NCBI GenBank assembly: GCA_002633005.1
Contig: NMRA01000064.1
Span: forward strand, 754,360-791,222
Length of the DNA: 36,863 nt
Direction: 5' to 3'
From: Phoronis australis
Lineage: Eukaryota; Phoronida; Phoronidae
Shown: piece by piece, positions 23,518 through 35,700 of the stretch
How the letters are laid out: each line of letters starts with the position of its first letter
Position numbering within the stretch: the first letter of the stretch is position 1
The notes under the pieces: model-generated
What the model saw: the letters and a program-made list of their open reading frames with translations, nothing else
Told to the model about the DNA's origin: nothing
The model's database searches: none
Program-made: the position numbers and the translations under genes

Positions 23518-24249
23518 TACCGAAAAACCGAATTTCAGAACAAATTTTGCTTCTCCGAAGTTGTCGCGAAAATTTAGGAAATGGCGCGTGCGCGTGACAC
23601 GACGACATACTTTTCACTGTTAGAAAAGGCGGAGAGTTATGCAAGAAAATGACGTTTATTGCATTGTTTTTCACTTAAACGGTTGTAACGGGCAAGGTGA
23701 GTATCGGTTGATTTCCAGATTTTGCATGCACCCCGGTTTTTAGCTCTACATTTTGATACAAGTTTCACGGCGCGGTGACGAGCAGAACTACCCTGGCTGC
23801 GTACAATTTCGGGGACTACGGAAGAAATACACACAGTGATACCTAGCTGTATTTTGACGACAGTCTTCATACAGCTAGCTGGCTGGCTACGCTGTGTGTT
23901 AATCTTCCAAAAACCCCGAAACTGCACACAGCCAGGGTAGTTCTCGACACCTCGCCGTGAAACCTGTATCAACATGTAGAGCTAAAGACCGGACAGGGTG
24001 CATGCAAAATCTGGGAATCAAACGACGCTCACCTTGCCCGTTACAGCCGTTTATGTGGAAAACAATCTAATAAACGTCATTTTCTTGCGTAATCCTCTAC
24101 CTTTTCTAACAAAAAAAGTTAATGTCGTCGTTTTGAAAACAATACGCTCGTGACACGCGCACGCGCCATTTCCTAAATTTTTACGACATCTCTCGGGAGA
24201 TGATATCTTGGCAGCAGCAAAATTTCTTCTGAAATTCGGTTTTTCGGTA

Positions 24250-24453
24250 TCAAAATTCTAAAAACTTATAATGAAGTGATATCAGTTGCGATAATTTGTT
24301 GTGAAGTCTACGCAACCTCGTGAAAGAACAGCAGTTGACTGAAGAATCGGCGTAAAAAGAAACTGGCCAATAGGTGACGCAATATTTCATGGCGCCGAAA
24401 GCCGACGCATATCGCTCCACAACTTTAGCTGCAGAATAACGATGGAACGCCAT
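24250..24453 (-). CDS. Small ORF in right palindrome arm
   Basis: Minus-strand counterpart of the ORF at 23311, from the ATG complementing 24453-24451: MAFHRYSAAKVVERYASAFG, AMKYCVTYWPVSFYADSS, ending LHYKFLEF. One codon shorter than the left-arm copy through an in-frame deletion after VVER. Confidence 0.25.
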   Translation of the reverse strand: MAFHRYSAAKVVERYASAFGAMKYCVTYWPVSFYADSSVNCCSFTRLRRLHNKLSQLISLHYKFLEF

Positions 24454-24609
24454 TTTTTCCAACGCCGGTAAATAATTTAGTGTACTCAAGGAAGGGTGTA
24501 ATTTTTAATGAGACAAAATTTTGTGTCAGATTTTATGTGGTCAGTTTTTTACCCACATCGGCGCAAAGCTGTATATTTAGTATACAGCTTTGTACCAAGG
24601 CTAGTGTCT

Positions 24610-26580
24610 GATACGTGTTGTGTCGGCTTGTGACGCCCAATATTCTACCGTGTTCTATTTAAAGCAAGTCGGCTTCGCAACAACTTCGCGCAAATGAAAT
24701 CATTAAACATGTCAAACGATAAAGAGGTGTTTTCTGGAGCCACTGATGGTTCCTGTGTTCTTGTTGGTAACGGATTTCATATCCTATCACGGTAAGAAAT
24801 ATTATGGACTTAAGTGACTTTATTCATTTTTTGTTTTCTTTTGCAGCTAAATACTGGGGAAACTGCAGTTTTTGGATTATTTATGTTTCACTTATCAACT
24901 CATGGTCTCACTGGACTCGGGAATAATGAAATGTTTCCAAATAGCTAGTTGCCCCATAATTTGGCTTTAGGCTCAACGAACAAAGTGTTGGATATCGACC
25001 GAGTCTGACTTTGATCTCAAATACACAACCTTGAAAATATAAAACGGTAACGCTCTTTGATATAGTTAATGAAGCGCGAAACATCGGAGTATTGAAATTT
25101 GGACACACCCTTGAATTATACAAAGAATTGTGGAGCAAAAATAATAATTTACTTTCAGAATGGATATCGAGAGAAACTAAATATTAAACTGAGAATGTGT
25201 TTTAAGGGACAACTAGAAACTCACACTTGACTGTCAGAAACTACTTTTGATTGAGGCCACTCACTGCTATATGGAGCGCGATGACGTCACTTTGAAAGTG
25301 TAATCTGAAGAAAATGGCATTTTTTTAACATCAGAACCTGGTTTACACATCTCCGTTGTCGTATATGCTAACAAAATCCATTTCATAAAAGTTTGGTTGT
25401 CAAAATTTACCACACCAAATATTTGTGTTGTTGTGTTGATTCTCACCAATAATAGTGAAAGATTCATTATCTGACGTAGGCTTGTGGCATGTAGGTTACT
25501 AAATGTAACGCAAGGAGGCGTGGTGCAAACTAAATTGTGTTGGTGGGTTTACTCACTTGTAGATTATTATGTCTGCATGTTGTTATTCTTCTAAAATTCG
25601 AAACGCATTTCAGTATAACTAGCGACTAGAATTAGCATTCATTGAAACAATTGTATCTGGAAAAAAATTTGTGAAGTATAACTTTTACTAAACATGCAAT
25701 GCAGATATTGAATTTGTAACAATTTATCTCGGCATGTTTAGGGATGACGTATCTTGCCAGAATGATGACGCGATATATATCGGCAATAGAAAAAGAAATG
25801 CACAGTCACGCATTACATATTCAATAATTCTGAACATCCTGGATTTTTCTGATTCAGTTAATTACGATGGCAAATTAGCACTTGAACAATTTATAAAATT
25901 ATATGTTTCGATTTATCGTGTGGTCAGGCAATGACTGTATCCAATGTATGCTCCGGGTGCGTTGAGAAGGATTAGGGTTGACCAGGTCCATAACCATGTA
26001 ATAATTTTGTGCTTAATAATTTCCAGCGCTGCGTAAAATCGGGCCTAGTTATTATTAATATTATTTTCAAAACCGTCAAAATAATGCCATACTAAACGCA
26101 TGTGACCCAGTTGGTGACAGATTGGTGTAAAGTTCCAAATGACTTTCTTGTTTCATGAAAGGTATACATCCTGAATTTACTAAATGACTTTTACTAGTTG
26201 TGAAGATTTTTTTAATTATTGACAAACTTTCTGCAAACTGAAGGTTACTTACATAGCTAATTGAATCACATTGTTGTTTCGCAATCAGTTTTGCGAAAAC
26301 AATAAGCTGTGTATGAACATAAAGTCCCAGTTTCCTTCATCTTATGCAGAATTCACCTGGAGGGTTTCCCATTGCCCCATCTAGCCATTTGCTGTATAAG
26401 TACACATTTATTCACTTACCGTGCCTCACATCAACAGGACACGTCAGTACACAATGTAGTTTTGACATACATATTGCGTGGGTAGTTGGAACCGACTGTC
26501 AACAACATGGTCACATTGATCCTTTCTAAGGGCCTTTGTGTAATATTGTGATACTTAATGGAACCAGTCGTCTGTCTCTT
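24610..26580. other. Upstream region of the fusion gene
   Basis: A TATA-like 'tatttaaag' (24656) lies about 40 bases before an ATG (24693) that opens a 33-codon frame ending at a donor-like cggtaagaa. This could be an upstream exon or promoter, but splicing to the nearby acceptor (24847) gives a stop at once. No CpG-rich core promoter is visible before exon 1. Confidence 0.3.
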
Positions 26581-26610
26581 TAGAAAACCCGCAGTGTTTT
26601 GGCGCAAGAC

Positions 26611-26724
26611 ATGGCGGCGAAGAAGAGCTTTGTTGCACTCATCTCTACCATGCTGTTTCAAATATCTAGAACTTTGTATGAAACTGAAATACGGAATCTC
26701 TTCAACAAGGAATTAACTGGAGAG
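26611..26724 (+). CDS. Fusion gene exon 1: start codon and signal-like peptide
   Basis: 38 codons, ending in phase 0 at a consensus donor (GAG|gtgagt). The ATG at 26611 follows 'aagac' and starts MAAKKS. Two lysines and a hydrophobic run (about residues 6-18, [10 protein letters not shown]) look like a short secretion signal; a second Met is residue 14. The rest ([19 protein letters not shown]) leads into the barrel domain. A pyrimidine-rich stretch ending in 'tctctttag' about 30 bases upstream could be a 3' splice site, so the true first exon may be an untranslated one further left. The start choice is inferred from the signal-like segment. Confidence 0.7.
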
Positions 26725-29700
26725 GTGAGTAAGATGTTTCAGGTATTCACCCCGCGCCATCGCGGCCAACACTGAGACCACGTTTGGCGGCACACGAAAT
26801 GACCATCGAGTCAACCCAACTTGTTAAGAGTGCAAATGACTATCACGAACAGTCAATTTGAGAAATGTAACGACATATGGCTTGATAAAAAATCGTTTTT
26901 TTAGACTAAAGGAGGGTTCATATAGCAGATTCAAGCTAAAACCATACTTTCGAATGTTAAGCTTGACAAAACCGCTTTCGCAAAGTGGTCGAGCCCGTTC
27001 TTGAATGGTGCGAATAACATTTCTTGTAAGATAATTGTATATTCCGTAGTGATTATTTACTCAGGAGTGACCGTGGGTGCAGAGCCAACATCACATGCTG
27101 ATATTTATTTATCAGGGTACGTACTACGGGAAATCTGGTGAAAACGGCGGAACGTGTACCCTCAAAGATCCGTTCACGCCAGTTCTAGCCAACGTTGATG
27201 CTGCTGTTGCCATAGCAACGAGTCCGCTATTTTACCAGTCATACACGTGCGGTATGTGCGCCAAGGTAAGAGCAATTGTTACAGCCAGGTATGAAGTGAC
27301 GGAGCACCCCTTGTTGTAACATCTGATAACAAAGGACCGCTGTGTTTTGCACAGCTGACTCAAACCGACAGTCATTCATTGAACTTCAGCATATCTCTTG
27401 ATACCTGATAGTGCAGCGTTTTAGCTTTGATCTGTCTTGTGATTTGATGAAAGGAATTATTTTGAATGCTCCGCTATATTTCTCGTTACTTTACATTCAA
27501 CTGATCAGGAGCGATAAACCAGCGACATCACTGAAAAACCAACTTTTCAATTAGGCAACGTGTCTTTCTAAAATCATTCTCACCTCGTTCCTTGATCAGA
27601 TTAGAGATGAATTTTAAGGTTGGGGAGTTCTAACACTTGACATTACTTCACACCGGACCTATTATTTCGTGTTTTTTTTTCAGGGGATTATAGAAGTCAA
27701 TGTAGTACGACTGTCACCGTTTTTGTAACGAATTTCAATTCTAATTCAAAGGTAGGATAGCAACGCGATGACGTTGGTCTAGACGAACAGACGCGACAGC
27801 GAAAAAGTAGATTTTTGGCTCCAAGACGTAATTTTGAAAGGCTTTTACTATCAGTAGTGTCAGTAGATATTCTCAAGTTTTCGTCTCATTTGAATCTTTC
27901 ATGTAAAAACTAAATCAGTGAGTTGAGTTATCAAGCACGTGCTCGCTTACATGAGGTGATCCCACCTAAGAGAGATTGTGAGTGCAAATGGGATTGAGGG
28001 TCTAAACCCGTGAGAAACACGTCCGAACCAGTTTGGCGATTACAATAGAATCAGAAGCCACATTGTACGACTAAACGTATCGAATGCTGATCTGATGAAT
28101 CACATGTGAAGTTAAACGAACCAAAAATAAATAAAACAAACTTTTTATTTGAAATTTCTCTTTTCTCATTCTCTCCTGAATACAAATTTCTTGCAATGCC
28201 AGTCACGAAGTGCTGCGTGACGGCGCGCAGTAATCCATCAGAGGTACTATCGACTCGCTCTACTGTCAGTATAACATGATACTTTAGTATAAATGCTAAT
28301 GACAAGTCCGAATTGAAGGCGTACACTTCAGTGGTAAGGTTTAGTGTGTGTTTACGCGTCAGGTAACATGAAAGATTACCCAATATTTGTTCAGGTCACG
28401 GCTGATGGCACAGGTTCCGGAAGTAACCCATTGCCCAGTGAGAGCACCGTATACATCATGGATCAGTGTCCGAGTTGCCATGGCAAAGGTGAGCACAACG
28501 CGCGTTCATCATCAAAGAAATTGTTTAAGTAATTTGAACACCATGACTCTCAAAGTGGTCACTTGTGTGGGAATGTCCACTGATTGATCTTTAAAATCGT
28601 TTTTTTCATTTTAAAAATTGCAAACCTGTGTCGATCATGCTCTGTGTTGTTTTCAAGCCCTCGTAAATACATGAAGGCAACGACTGAGACAATTTTTTGT
28701 CGATTGTCAACAAGTGCATAGAATCAGATCAGTTTAATTAGCGATTACTTCTCTGCCTTGCAAAGGTATTTTTAAACACTTGTTTAAAAATGTTTTTAAA
28801 AACACATTCGCCTCTAACCTGCGATAAACGACGCACCGTCATGGTACCGAACTCACGAAATGTTAGTGCAAAATGTCTATTTTTGAGTCAGTATTGGAGA
28901 TATCCTGATTGTAAGACATTTCAATTGTTTAGATCTTGACTACGCTCTTGATGGTGACGGACGATGGAACATTAAGTGGATAGCAATACCATGTCCCGTG
29001 GGCAACGCCAAGATGCAGTATAAGTTTGCTGGGAGCAACAATTGGTACATAAAACTACAGACAAGAAATGAACGGTAACCGATTTCTGCTCTTTGTTTGA
29101 TAATGTACAGCACGCAAACAAATGCTCAAAAGGCCATTAAACCCACGACTTCTGTCAAAAATCCAACTTTTGATTTAGTTCGTCTTGCCTTATTCAGATC
29201 GGACATTAATGATTTCCAGGCACGATAAGAACTGACAGATGGTTGCAGTTGTTGCTTTGGATATGGCAAGTGAAGTTTGTTGGTCACAGCATGTTAGTTT
29301 ATTGTTGCTTTGGATATGGCACGTGAAGTTTGTTGGTCACAGCCTGTTAGTTCCTTGTGCCGCCGAAACGTTATGGCCACCAGGGGAATTCCAGACGTTG
29401 TACTGCCACCAATTTCAATTTGAGTTAAGGAGACGAACATTATGACAATCACACCAGTTTCGGGCAAAATTATGGAAAATTCGAGTACAAAAAAAAAACA
29501 ACAGACAACGCAGCTCCCAATGAAAAAGCACAGAAGCGTCATCAACAGCGAAATATATACATGTGGAAGAGATCATATAAATTATATTAAATGGGGCTTC
29601 AGTTCGTCAACTATTCATACAAGGAAATAGATAGCCCCATAAAATCACACAATCAAAGTACCACGTCATCAAAATATGCGGCCCAAACAGCCATTAATTT

Positions 29701-32700
29701 GATTGTGAATAATACGCGATAGTGTCATAATGGCACAATTATTGATGTAATTGTCTGAAGAATTCCAAGAGTACTGTTTCTTTTGAAGATAGTTGGTAAA
29801 GCATTATTTCAGTGCAATTTTCGTGAGACTCTATAACTAGCTGTGTAGATTTTCTGGTCAGACGTGGAATTTGAGGATTATAAGTTTATATCACATAGCA
29901 TAGTCCGAATATAATCTTGCTGAGATCCATTCATGCAGCCGCAGAACCAGAATTTCCTTCAGGGGGTCCGGCAAGGAAAGATGTCATGGATTCATGGAAT
30001 GTCTCAATTACAAAAAAGTAAAAGTGACCGAGCAGAGGTGCCCGAACCCCCTGGGCCCTCTCTTGGATCTGCGCCTGTTATGTCTTCTTGTATTCATCAG
30101 CGGACGTGATTGGGGTGACTAATATCGAATCCATTTCAGTTATCCCGTGACTGAAGCCTGTTTAACGCACGAGAAAACTGGTGGCACGTGCACACCGCTA
30201 GGGAGGACATCTGACGGCTTCTGGACGCAAACCAATACGGCGCTCAGGCCAATCAACCCTCCACTGTCAATCAAACTAACAGCTCTGAACGGAGAAGTCA
30301 TCACCGATACAGTTAGTGAAATAAGTGAGTGTGCATATCAAAGAAATCGTGCAGTAAGTATTCAAAACGGTATTTAAACGCTTTTTGATTTCCAAAAAGG
30401 TGTGACTGGATCACATTGTCACATGCCATGTTGCTGCTGAATTAGTAGTGAAAGGTTTGAAACATTATGCCACTTCCCTTACACTAGTTTCAAAATAGGT
30501 CAACACATGATGGTGTATTAGGATGCGCTTCTCACTTGTAAACACATGATTATGTAGACGGTGTATTAGGGTGTGCTCCTCACTGGTAAACACATGATTA
30601 TGAAGACGGTGTATTAGGGTGTGCTCCTCACTGGTAAACACATGATTATGAAGACGGTGTATTAGGATGTGCTCCTCACTGGTAAACACATGATTATGAA
30701 GACGGTGTATTAGGATGTGCTCCTCACTGGTAAACACATGATTATGAAGACGGCGTATTAGGGTGTGCTCCTCACTTGTAAACACATGATTATGTAGACG
30801 GTGTATTAGGATGTGCTCCTCACTGGTAAACACATGGTTATGAAGACGGTGTATTAGGGTGTGCTCCTCACTGCCCATATTGCGTTAATCCTTAGTACGC
30901 ATAAAACTGCATTTAGTTTTGTTTAGCTCAAAAGGAAAGAAAATCGAATATTGAATTTGGTCGTTTACTCTCATAAAATCGGTCACATAATAATCCTTAA
31001 CGAGACTGGATTCTATTTTTGTTAGCAACAAGAACATTGAAACCATCAGCGACTCAAGACAACGTTTCGAATGTCATGGGAGTTATTCAATCCTAAAACT
31101 GCGAATTGGAAAATGACAGCTGTACGCAGCTTTGTCTGAACAGGCGGTAACGGAAATAGAATCCTGTCACGTAATGGATTATAATTAGGCCGATTTCATG
31201 ATCGCGAAACCCCAGGTTTTTCTTTTTAGCAACTAGTTAAACAAGTAGAAATGCAGCTTTAATAAACTCAAAGAGGTTGTCAGGACCAACTGTTTGTTTT
31301 GAGTGTAGCTCCTGTAACTGCTAAAAATATCCAATAAATAGCACTGGAAGTGATTAAAGGCCGCGCATTCACAGTCAAAATCTACAGTGCGTTTTCGTTT
31401 CGTTTTCAGCCAACGACAAGGTAATCGATGGTACTGGGGTTCAGTTTCCAGAAGACAACAGCTTAGGTACATTCAAATGTACTGTCTACAAGAGTTTGAA
31501 ACAAAATGTATTATTTAGAGGCAATGTTCATTTTACATGTATTTCCAAGACGATTCTCTAAATGCTAATATAAGTGTTACTTTTTTATTTATATACAATT
31601 GCCAACAAGACTTCAAGTTATTACTAAAAATTAATTTTGAATTCAATTTCAGGGCCTGGTGGCCAACCAAGTTCAGTTACGTCTACGGCTGCACCTGTAA
31701 CACAAGCAGGTCAGTTGCCATTCATAAGTGAGCTGAGTGAAACGGAGTTTGTCTAATTAGGAGATCTCCGTGTTGTATATCTGTATAAATATATAACATG
31801 ACCATGGTTGTTTCTACAATTGTACTACGCAACTTTCACATCAGTTAATCAACTCACCACCTTTCTTCTCTCTTTTTAAGTTGGTTTCGTCTTTGGTTTT
31901 TCGTACATTTTTACATCGTTTTCAAGATTTTATTAATCTTCTGGAATGTACTCTAAGTAGAACTAAAATCTCCGCCATGACACTTCAAGAATAAAAAAAT
32001 GCAGGATGTCCGATTTGGAACTTGCTTGAACTCGAATTAAGCTTTGTTTCTTTCTCCCCCGTCGATTTATCATGACAGCAAAGGCGATAACTTTCTTTAA
32101 TTTTGCTCTGAGTTCATTATAATTTACCTAAATCATAGGATGTCTAAAATCTCATATTCATTGTGTCTAAACTCGCATTTGTAGCTTTTGTAGCTTGTAT
32201 GACGCGACCTTGGATTTTACACTCGTCATGTACAATGTACAAGAACACAAATTAAAGATTCTAAACCAAAACATATGCATAGCAAGTTAAAGATATCTAT
32301 TCCAAATATACGCATATTAAATTTAACAGAAGTTATGTAAATTATGTTGGATATGCAGTTCAGATGGATTGGTCAGTTCAGAAATTAGTAAAGGTTCTCA
32401 AGCGCCTCATGCCAACAGCGCTCAAGGCGAACGTGTCATCATGGCATTTTTGTCAATTTATTCAAGATAGTGGATTTTACATTTTAGAGGCTAATGAAGC
32501 AAGTAGCACCGTGCAGGCGACACCATCCTCGGAGCGTCCTTCAGGTAGGAACATGAGAGGACTGTGTTGTGAACCTCGTAAAATAAAATAGAAGACACTT
32601 ACTTACCTTGTCCTTATAGCCAATGAGGTGCGACAGGTGCCAACCCACCCTCACCTGCAGCTAAAAGAGCTTCCCATTGGCAGTTCAGGGGATGGTTCCA

Positions 32701-35700
32701 ACAAAACTGACTTAGCTAAGACAAATCTTAAATTTTAGTAAATTTTAAGATAAAATTTAAATTTGTATCGGGACCGTTTCAAGAAAAAGATCTTAAGTTT
32801 GAATTAAGTTTTTGATAAAAGTTTTGTCTTAATTTTAACTATCTTACCGGATGTGGAAGTTTCAAAGCATGGAAGTTGAGAAAAATCTTAGACTTAAGTC
32901 AAAAATGAACTTAAATCATTTTCTTGGAACGGGCCCAAGGTCCGCCTCAGCCCCAGAACAATTTATGACGGGTGAACGGCTGATGACATCTCCGGGAGTG
33001 GAAACTTGACGGCGACAGGGGGGGGGGACTATTTAAGCAAAATTAAACGTACGTTAACCAAAATTCCGTACATGCCAGTTGCAGTAGGTGGCTACATGCA
33101 TGCGGTCTAATATTATCATATTCACAATTATTTTAACTATTTGATGGCGTANGTTTAGCTCAAAAGGAAAGAAAATCGAATATTGAATTTGGTCGTTTAC
33201 TCTCATAAAATCGGTCACATAATAATCCTTAACGAGACTGGATTCTATTTTTGTTAGCAACAAGAACATTGAAACCATCAGCGACTCAAGACAACGTTTC
33301 GAATGTCATGGGAGTTATTCAAACCTAAAACTGCGAATTGGAAAATGACAGCTGTACGCAGCTTTGTCTGAACAGTGTCGGTAACGGAAATAAAATCCTG
33401 TCACGTAATGGATTACAATTAGACCGATTTCATGATCGCGAAACCCCAGGTTTTTCTTTTTAGCCACTAGTTAAACAAGTAGAAATGCAGCTTTAATAAA
33501 CTCAAAGAGGTTGTCAGGACCAACTGTTTGTTTTGAGTGTAGCTCCTGTAACTGCAAAAAATATTCAATAAATAGCACTGGAAGTGATTAAAGGCCGCGC
33601 ATTCACAATCAAAATCTACAGTGCGTTTTCGTTTCGTTTTCAGCCAACGACAAGGTAATCGATGGTACTGGGGTTCAGTTTCCAGAAGACAACAGCTTAG
33701 GTACATTCAAAAGTACTGTCTACAAGAGTTTGAAACAAAATGTATTATTTAGAGGCATTGTTCATTTTACATGTATTTCTAGACGATTCTCTAAATGCTA
33801 ATATAAGTGTTACTTTTTTATTTACATAAAATTATCAACAAGACTTCAAGTTATTACTAAAAATTAAATTTGAATTCAATTACAGGGCCTGGTGGCCAAC
33901 CAAGTTCAGTTACGTCTACGGCTGCACCTGTAACACAAGCAGGTCAGTTGCCATTCAGTGAAACGGAGTCCGATCTCCGTGTTGTATATCTGTATAAATA
34001 TGTAACATGACCATGTTTGTTTTTACAATTGTACTACGCAACTTGCACATCAGTTAATCAACTCACCACCTTTCTTCTCTCTCTTTAAGTTGGTTTCGCC
34101 ATTGGTTTCGTACATTTTTACTTCGTTTTCAGGATATTATTAATCTTCTAGAATGTACTCTAAGTAGAGCTATAATCTCCGCCATGACACTTCAAGAATA
34201 AAAAATGCAGGATGTCCGATTTGGAACTCGCTTGAACTCGAATTAAGCTTTGTTTCTTTCTCCCCCGTCGATTTATCATGAAAGCAAAGGCGATAACTTT
34301 CTTTAATTTTTCTCTGAGTACGTTATAATTTACCTAGATCATAGGATGTCCAAAATCTCATATTCATTGTGTCAAAATTCGCATTTGTAGATTTTGTAGC
34401 TTGTATGACAAGACCTTGGATTTTACACTCGTCATGTACAATGTACAACAACTCAAATTAAAGATCCTAAACCCAAACATATGCATATCAAGTTAAAGAT
34501 ATCTATTCCAAATATACGCATATTAAATTTAACAGAAGTTATGTAAACTAAGTTGGATATGCAGTTCAGATGGATTGGTCAGTTCAGAAATTAGTAAAGG
34601 TTCTCAAGCGGATCATGCCAACAGCGCTCAAGGCGAACGTGTCATCATGGCATTTTTTGTCAATTTATTCAAGATAGTGGATTTTACATTTTTAGAGGCT
34701 AATGAAGCAAGTAGCACCGTGCAGGCAACACCATCCTCGGAGCGTCCTTCAGGTAGGAACATGAGAGGACTGTGTTGTGAACCTCGTAAAATAAAATAGA
34801 AGACGCTTACTTACCTTGTCCTTATAGCCAATGAGGTGCAACAGGTACCAACCCACCCTCACCGGCAGCTTATACAGCTTCCCATGGGCAGATCAGGGGA
34901 TGGTTCCAACAAAACTGACTTAGCTAAGACAAATCTTAAATTTTAGTAAATTTTAAGATAAAACTTAAATTTGTATCGAGACCGTTTCAAGAAAGAGATC
35001 TTAAGTTTGAATTAAGTTTTTGATAAAAGTTTTTTCTTAATTTTAACTATCTTACCGGATGTGGAAGTATCAAAGTATGGAAGTTGAGACAAATCTTAGA
35101 CTTAAATCAAAAATGAACTTAAGTCATTTTCTTGGAACGGGCCTCAGGTCCGCCTCAGCCCCAGAACAATTTATGACGGGTGAACGGCTGATGACATCTC
35201 CGGGAGTGGAAACTTGTCGGTGACGGGGGTGCAGGGGGGACTATTTAAGCAAAATCAAAGTACGTTAACCAAAATTCCGTGCATGGCAGTTGCAGTAGCT
35301 GGCATCATATAGCTATCATATTTACAATTATTTTAACTATTTGATGGCGTAAAAATGGTAAAACGTGACTGTATTATTGAAGAGCATGGATTTGGTTACT
35401 CGTGTGGTTGTGTACTTTGCGCATGAACGTGTGCGCGTGTATTATTTGTATTCAACCCAACTAAAATTATGCAGTGATTTCTGGGTCATTTCTGTCACCG
35501 TATTAATCGCTGTGGTAGATTAGTTTATCACCAAAGTCCTGTCCATTTCAGATCACGTGCGAGTTTGTTATTACACCAACTGGGCCCAATACCGTAATTC
35601 TCCTATGAAGTACCTACCCAGTAATGTGGACCCCTTCCTGTGCACCCATATCGTCTACGCGTTTGCCAAGATCGACACCAACAATAAACTAGCACCATAC

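Larger units (their letters stand above)
23191..24603. mobile_element. ~1.4-kb near-palindromic foldback element
   Basis: Two inverted arms of about 650-750 bp meet near 23850. The outer ends are tagccttggtacaaagctgt (23191-23210) and its exact complement at 24584-24603. Matching inner landmarks include the M-A-F-x-R-Y-S-A-A-K coding stretch, the 'ggcgcgtgcgcgtg' tract and 'ggtagttctcgacacc' near the centre. Another inverted pair (about 23155-23190 versus 23832-23866, cgtcaaaatacagctaggta) frames the left arm alone, so the palindrome may consist of two oppositely oriented copies of one ~700-bp element. The right arm carries a small extra duplication (gtatatttagtatacagctt). Confidence 0.85.
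30921..33151. repeat. Tandem duplication, unit 1 (2231 bp)
   Basis: Starts 'gtttagctcaaaagg' and ends 'tttgatggcgta'. It matches 33153-35351 over its whole length, with scattered substitutions and short indels in the introns and only one silent difference in the three 57-bp exons. A single N (33152) separates the two units. Confidence 0.95.
33153..35351. repeat. Tandem duplication, unit 2 (2199 bp)
   Basis: Same orientation as unit 1, offset by about 2232 bp. Contains exons 6', 7', 8' and the second copy of the AT-rich inverted-repeat element. After 'gatggcgta' the sequence continues into unique intron before the GH18 exon. Confidence 0.95.

Noticed and set aside
24693-24789. Possible first exon starting MKSLNMSNDKEVFSG with a TATA-like box upstream
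   Set aside because: Joining it to the next acceptor gives an immediate stop, and no family is recognised.
30540-30875. Direct repeats resembling a CRISPR array
   Set aside because: Units are head to tail without spacers and lie in an intron of an animal gene.
30465-30878. 137-residue minus-strand frame of 16-residue repeats
   Set aside because: It is only the translation of the 48-bp minisatellite inside an intron; the open frame follows from the period being divisible by three.
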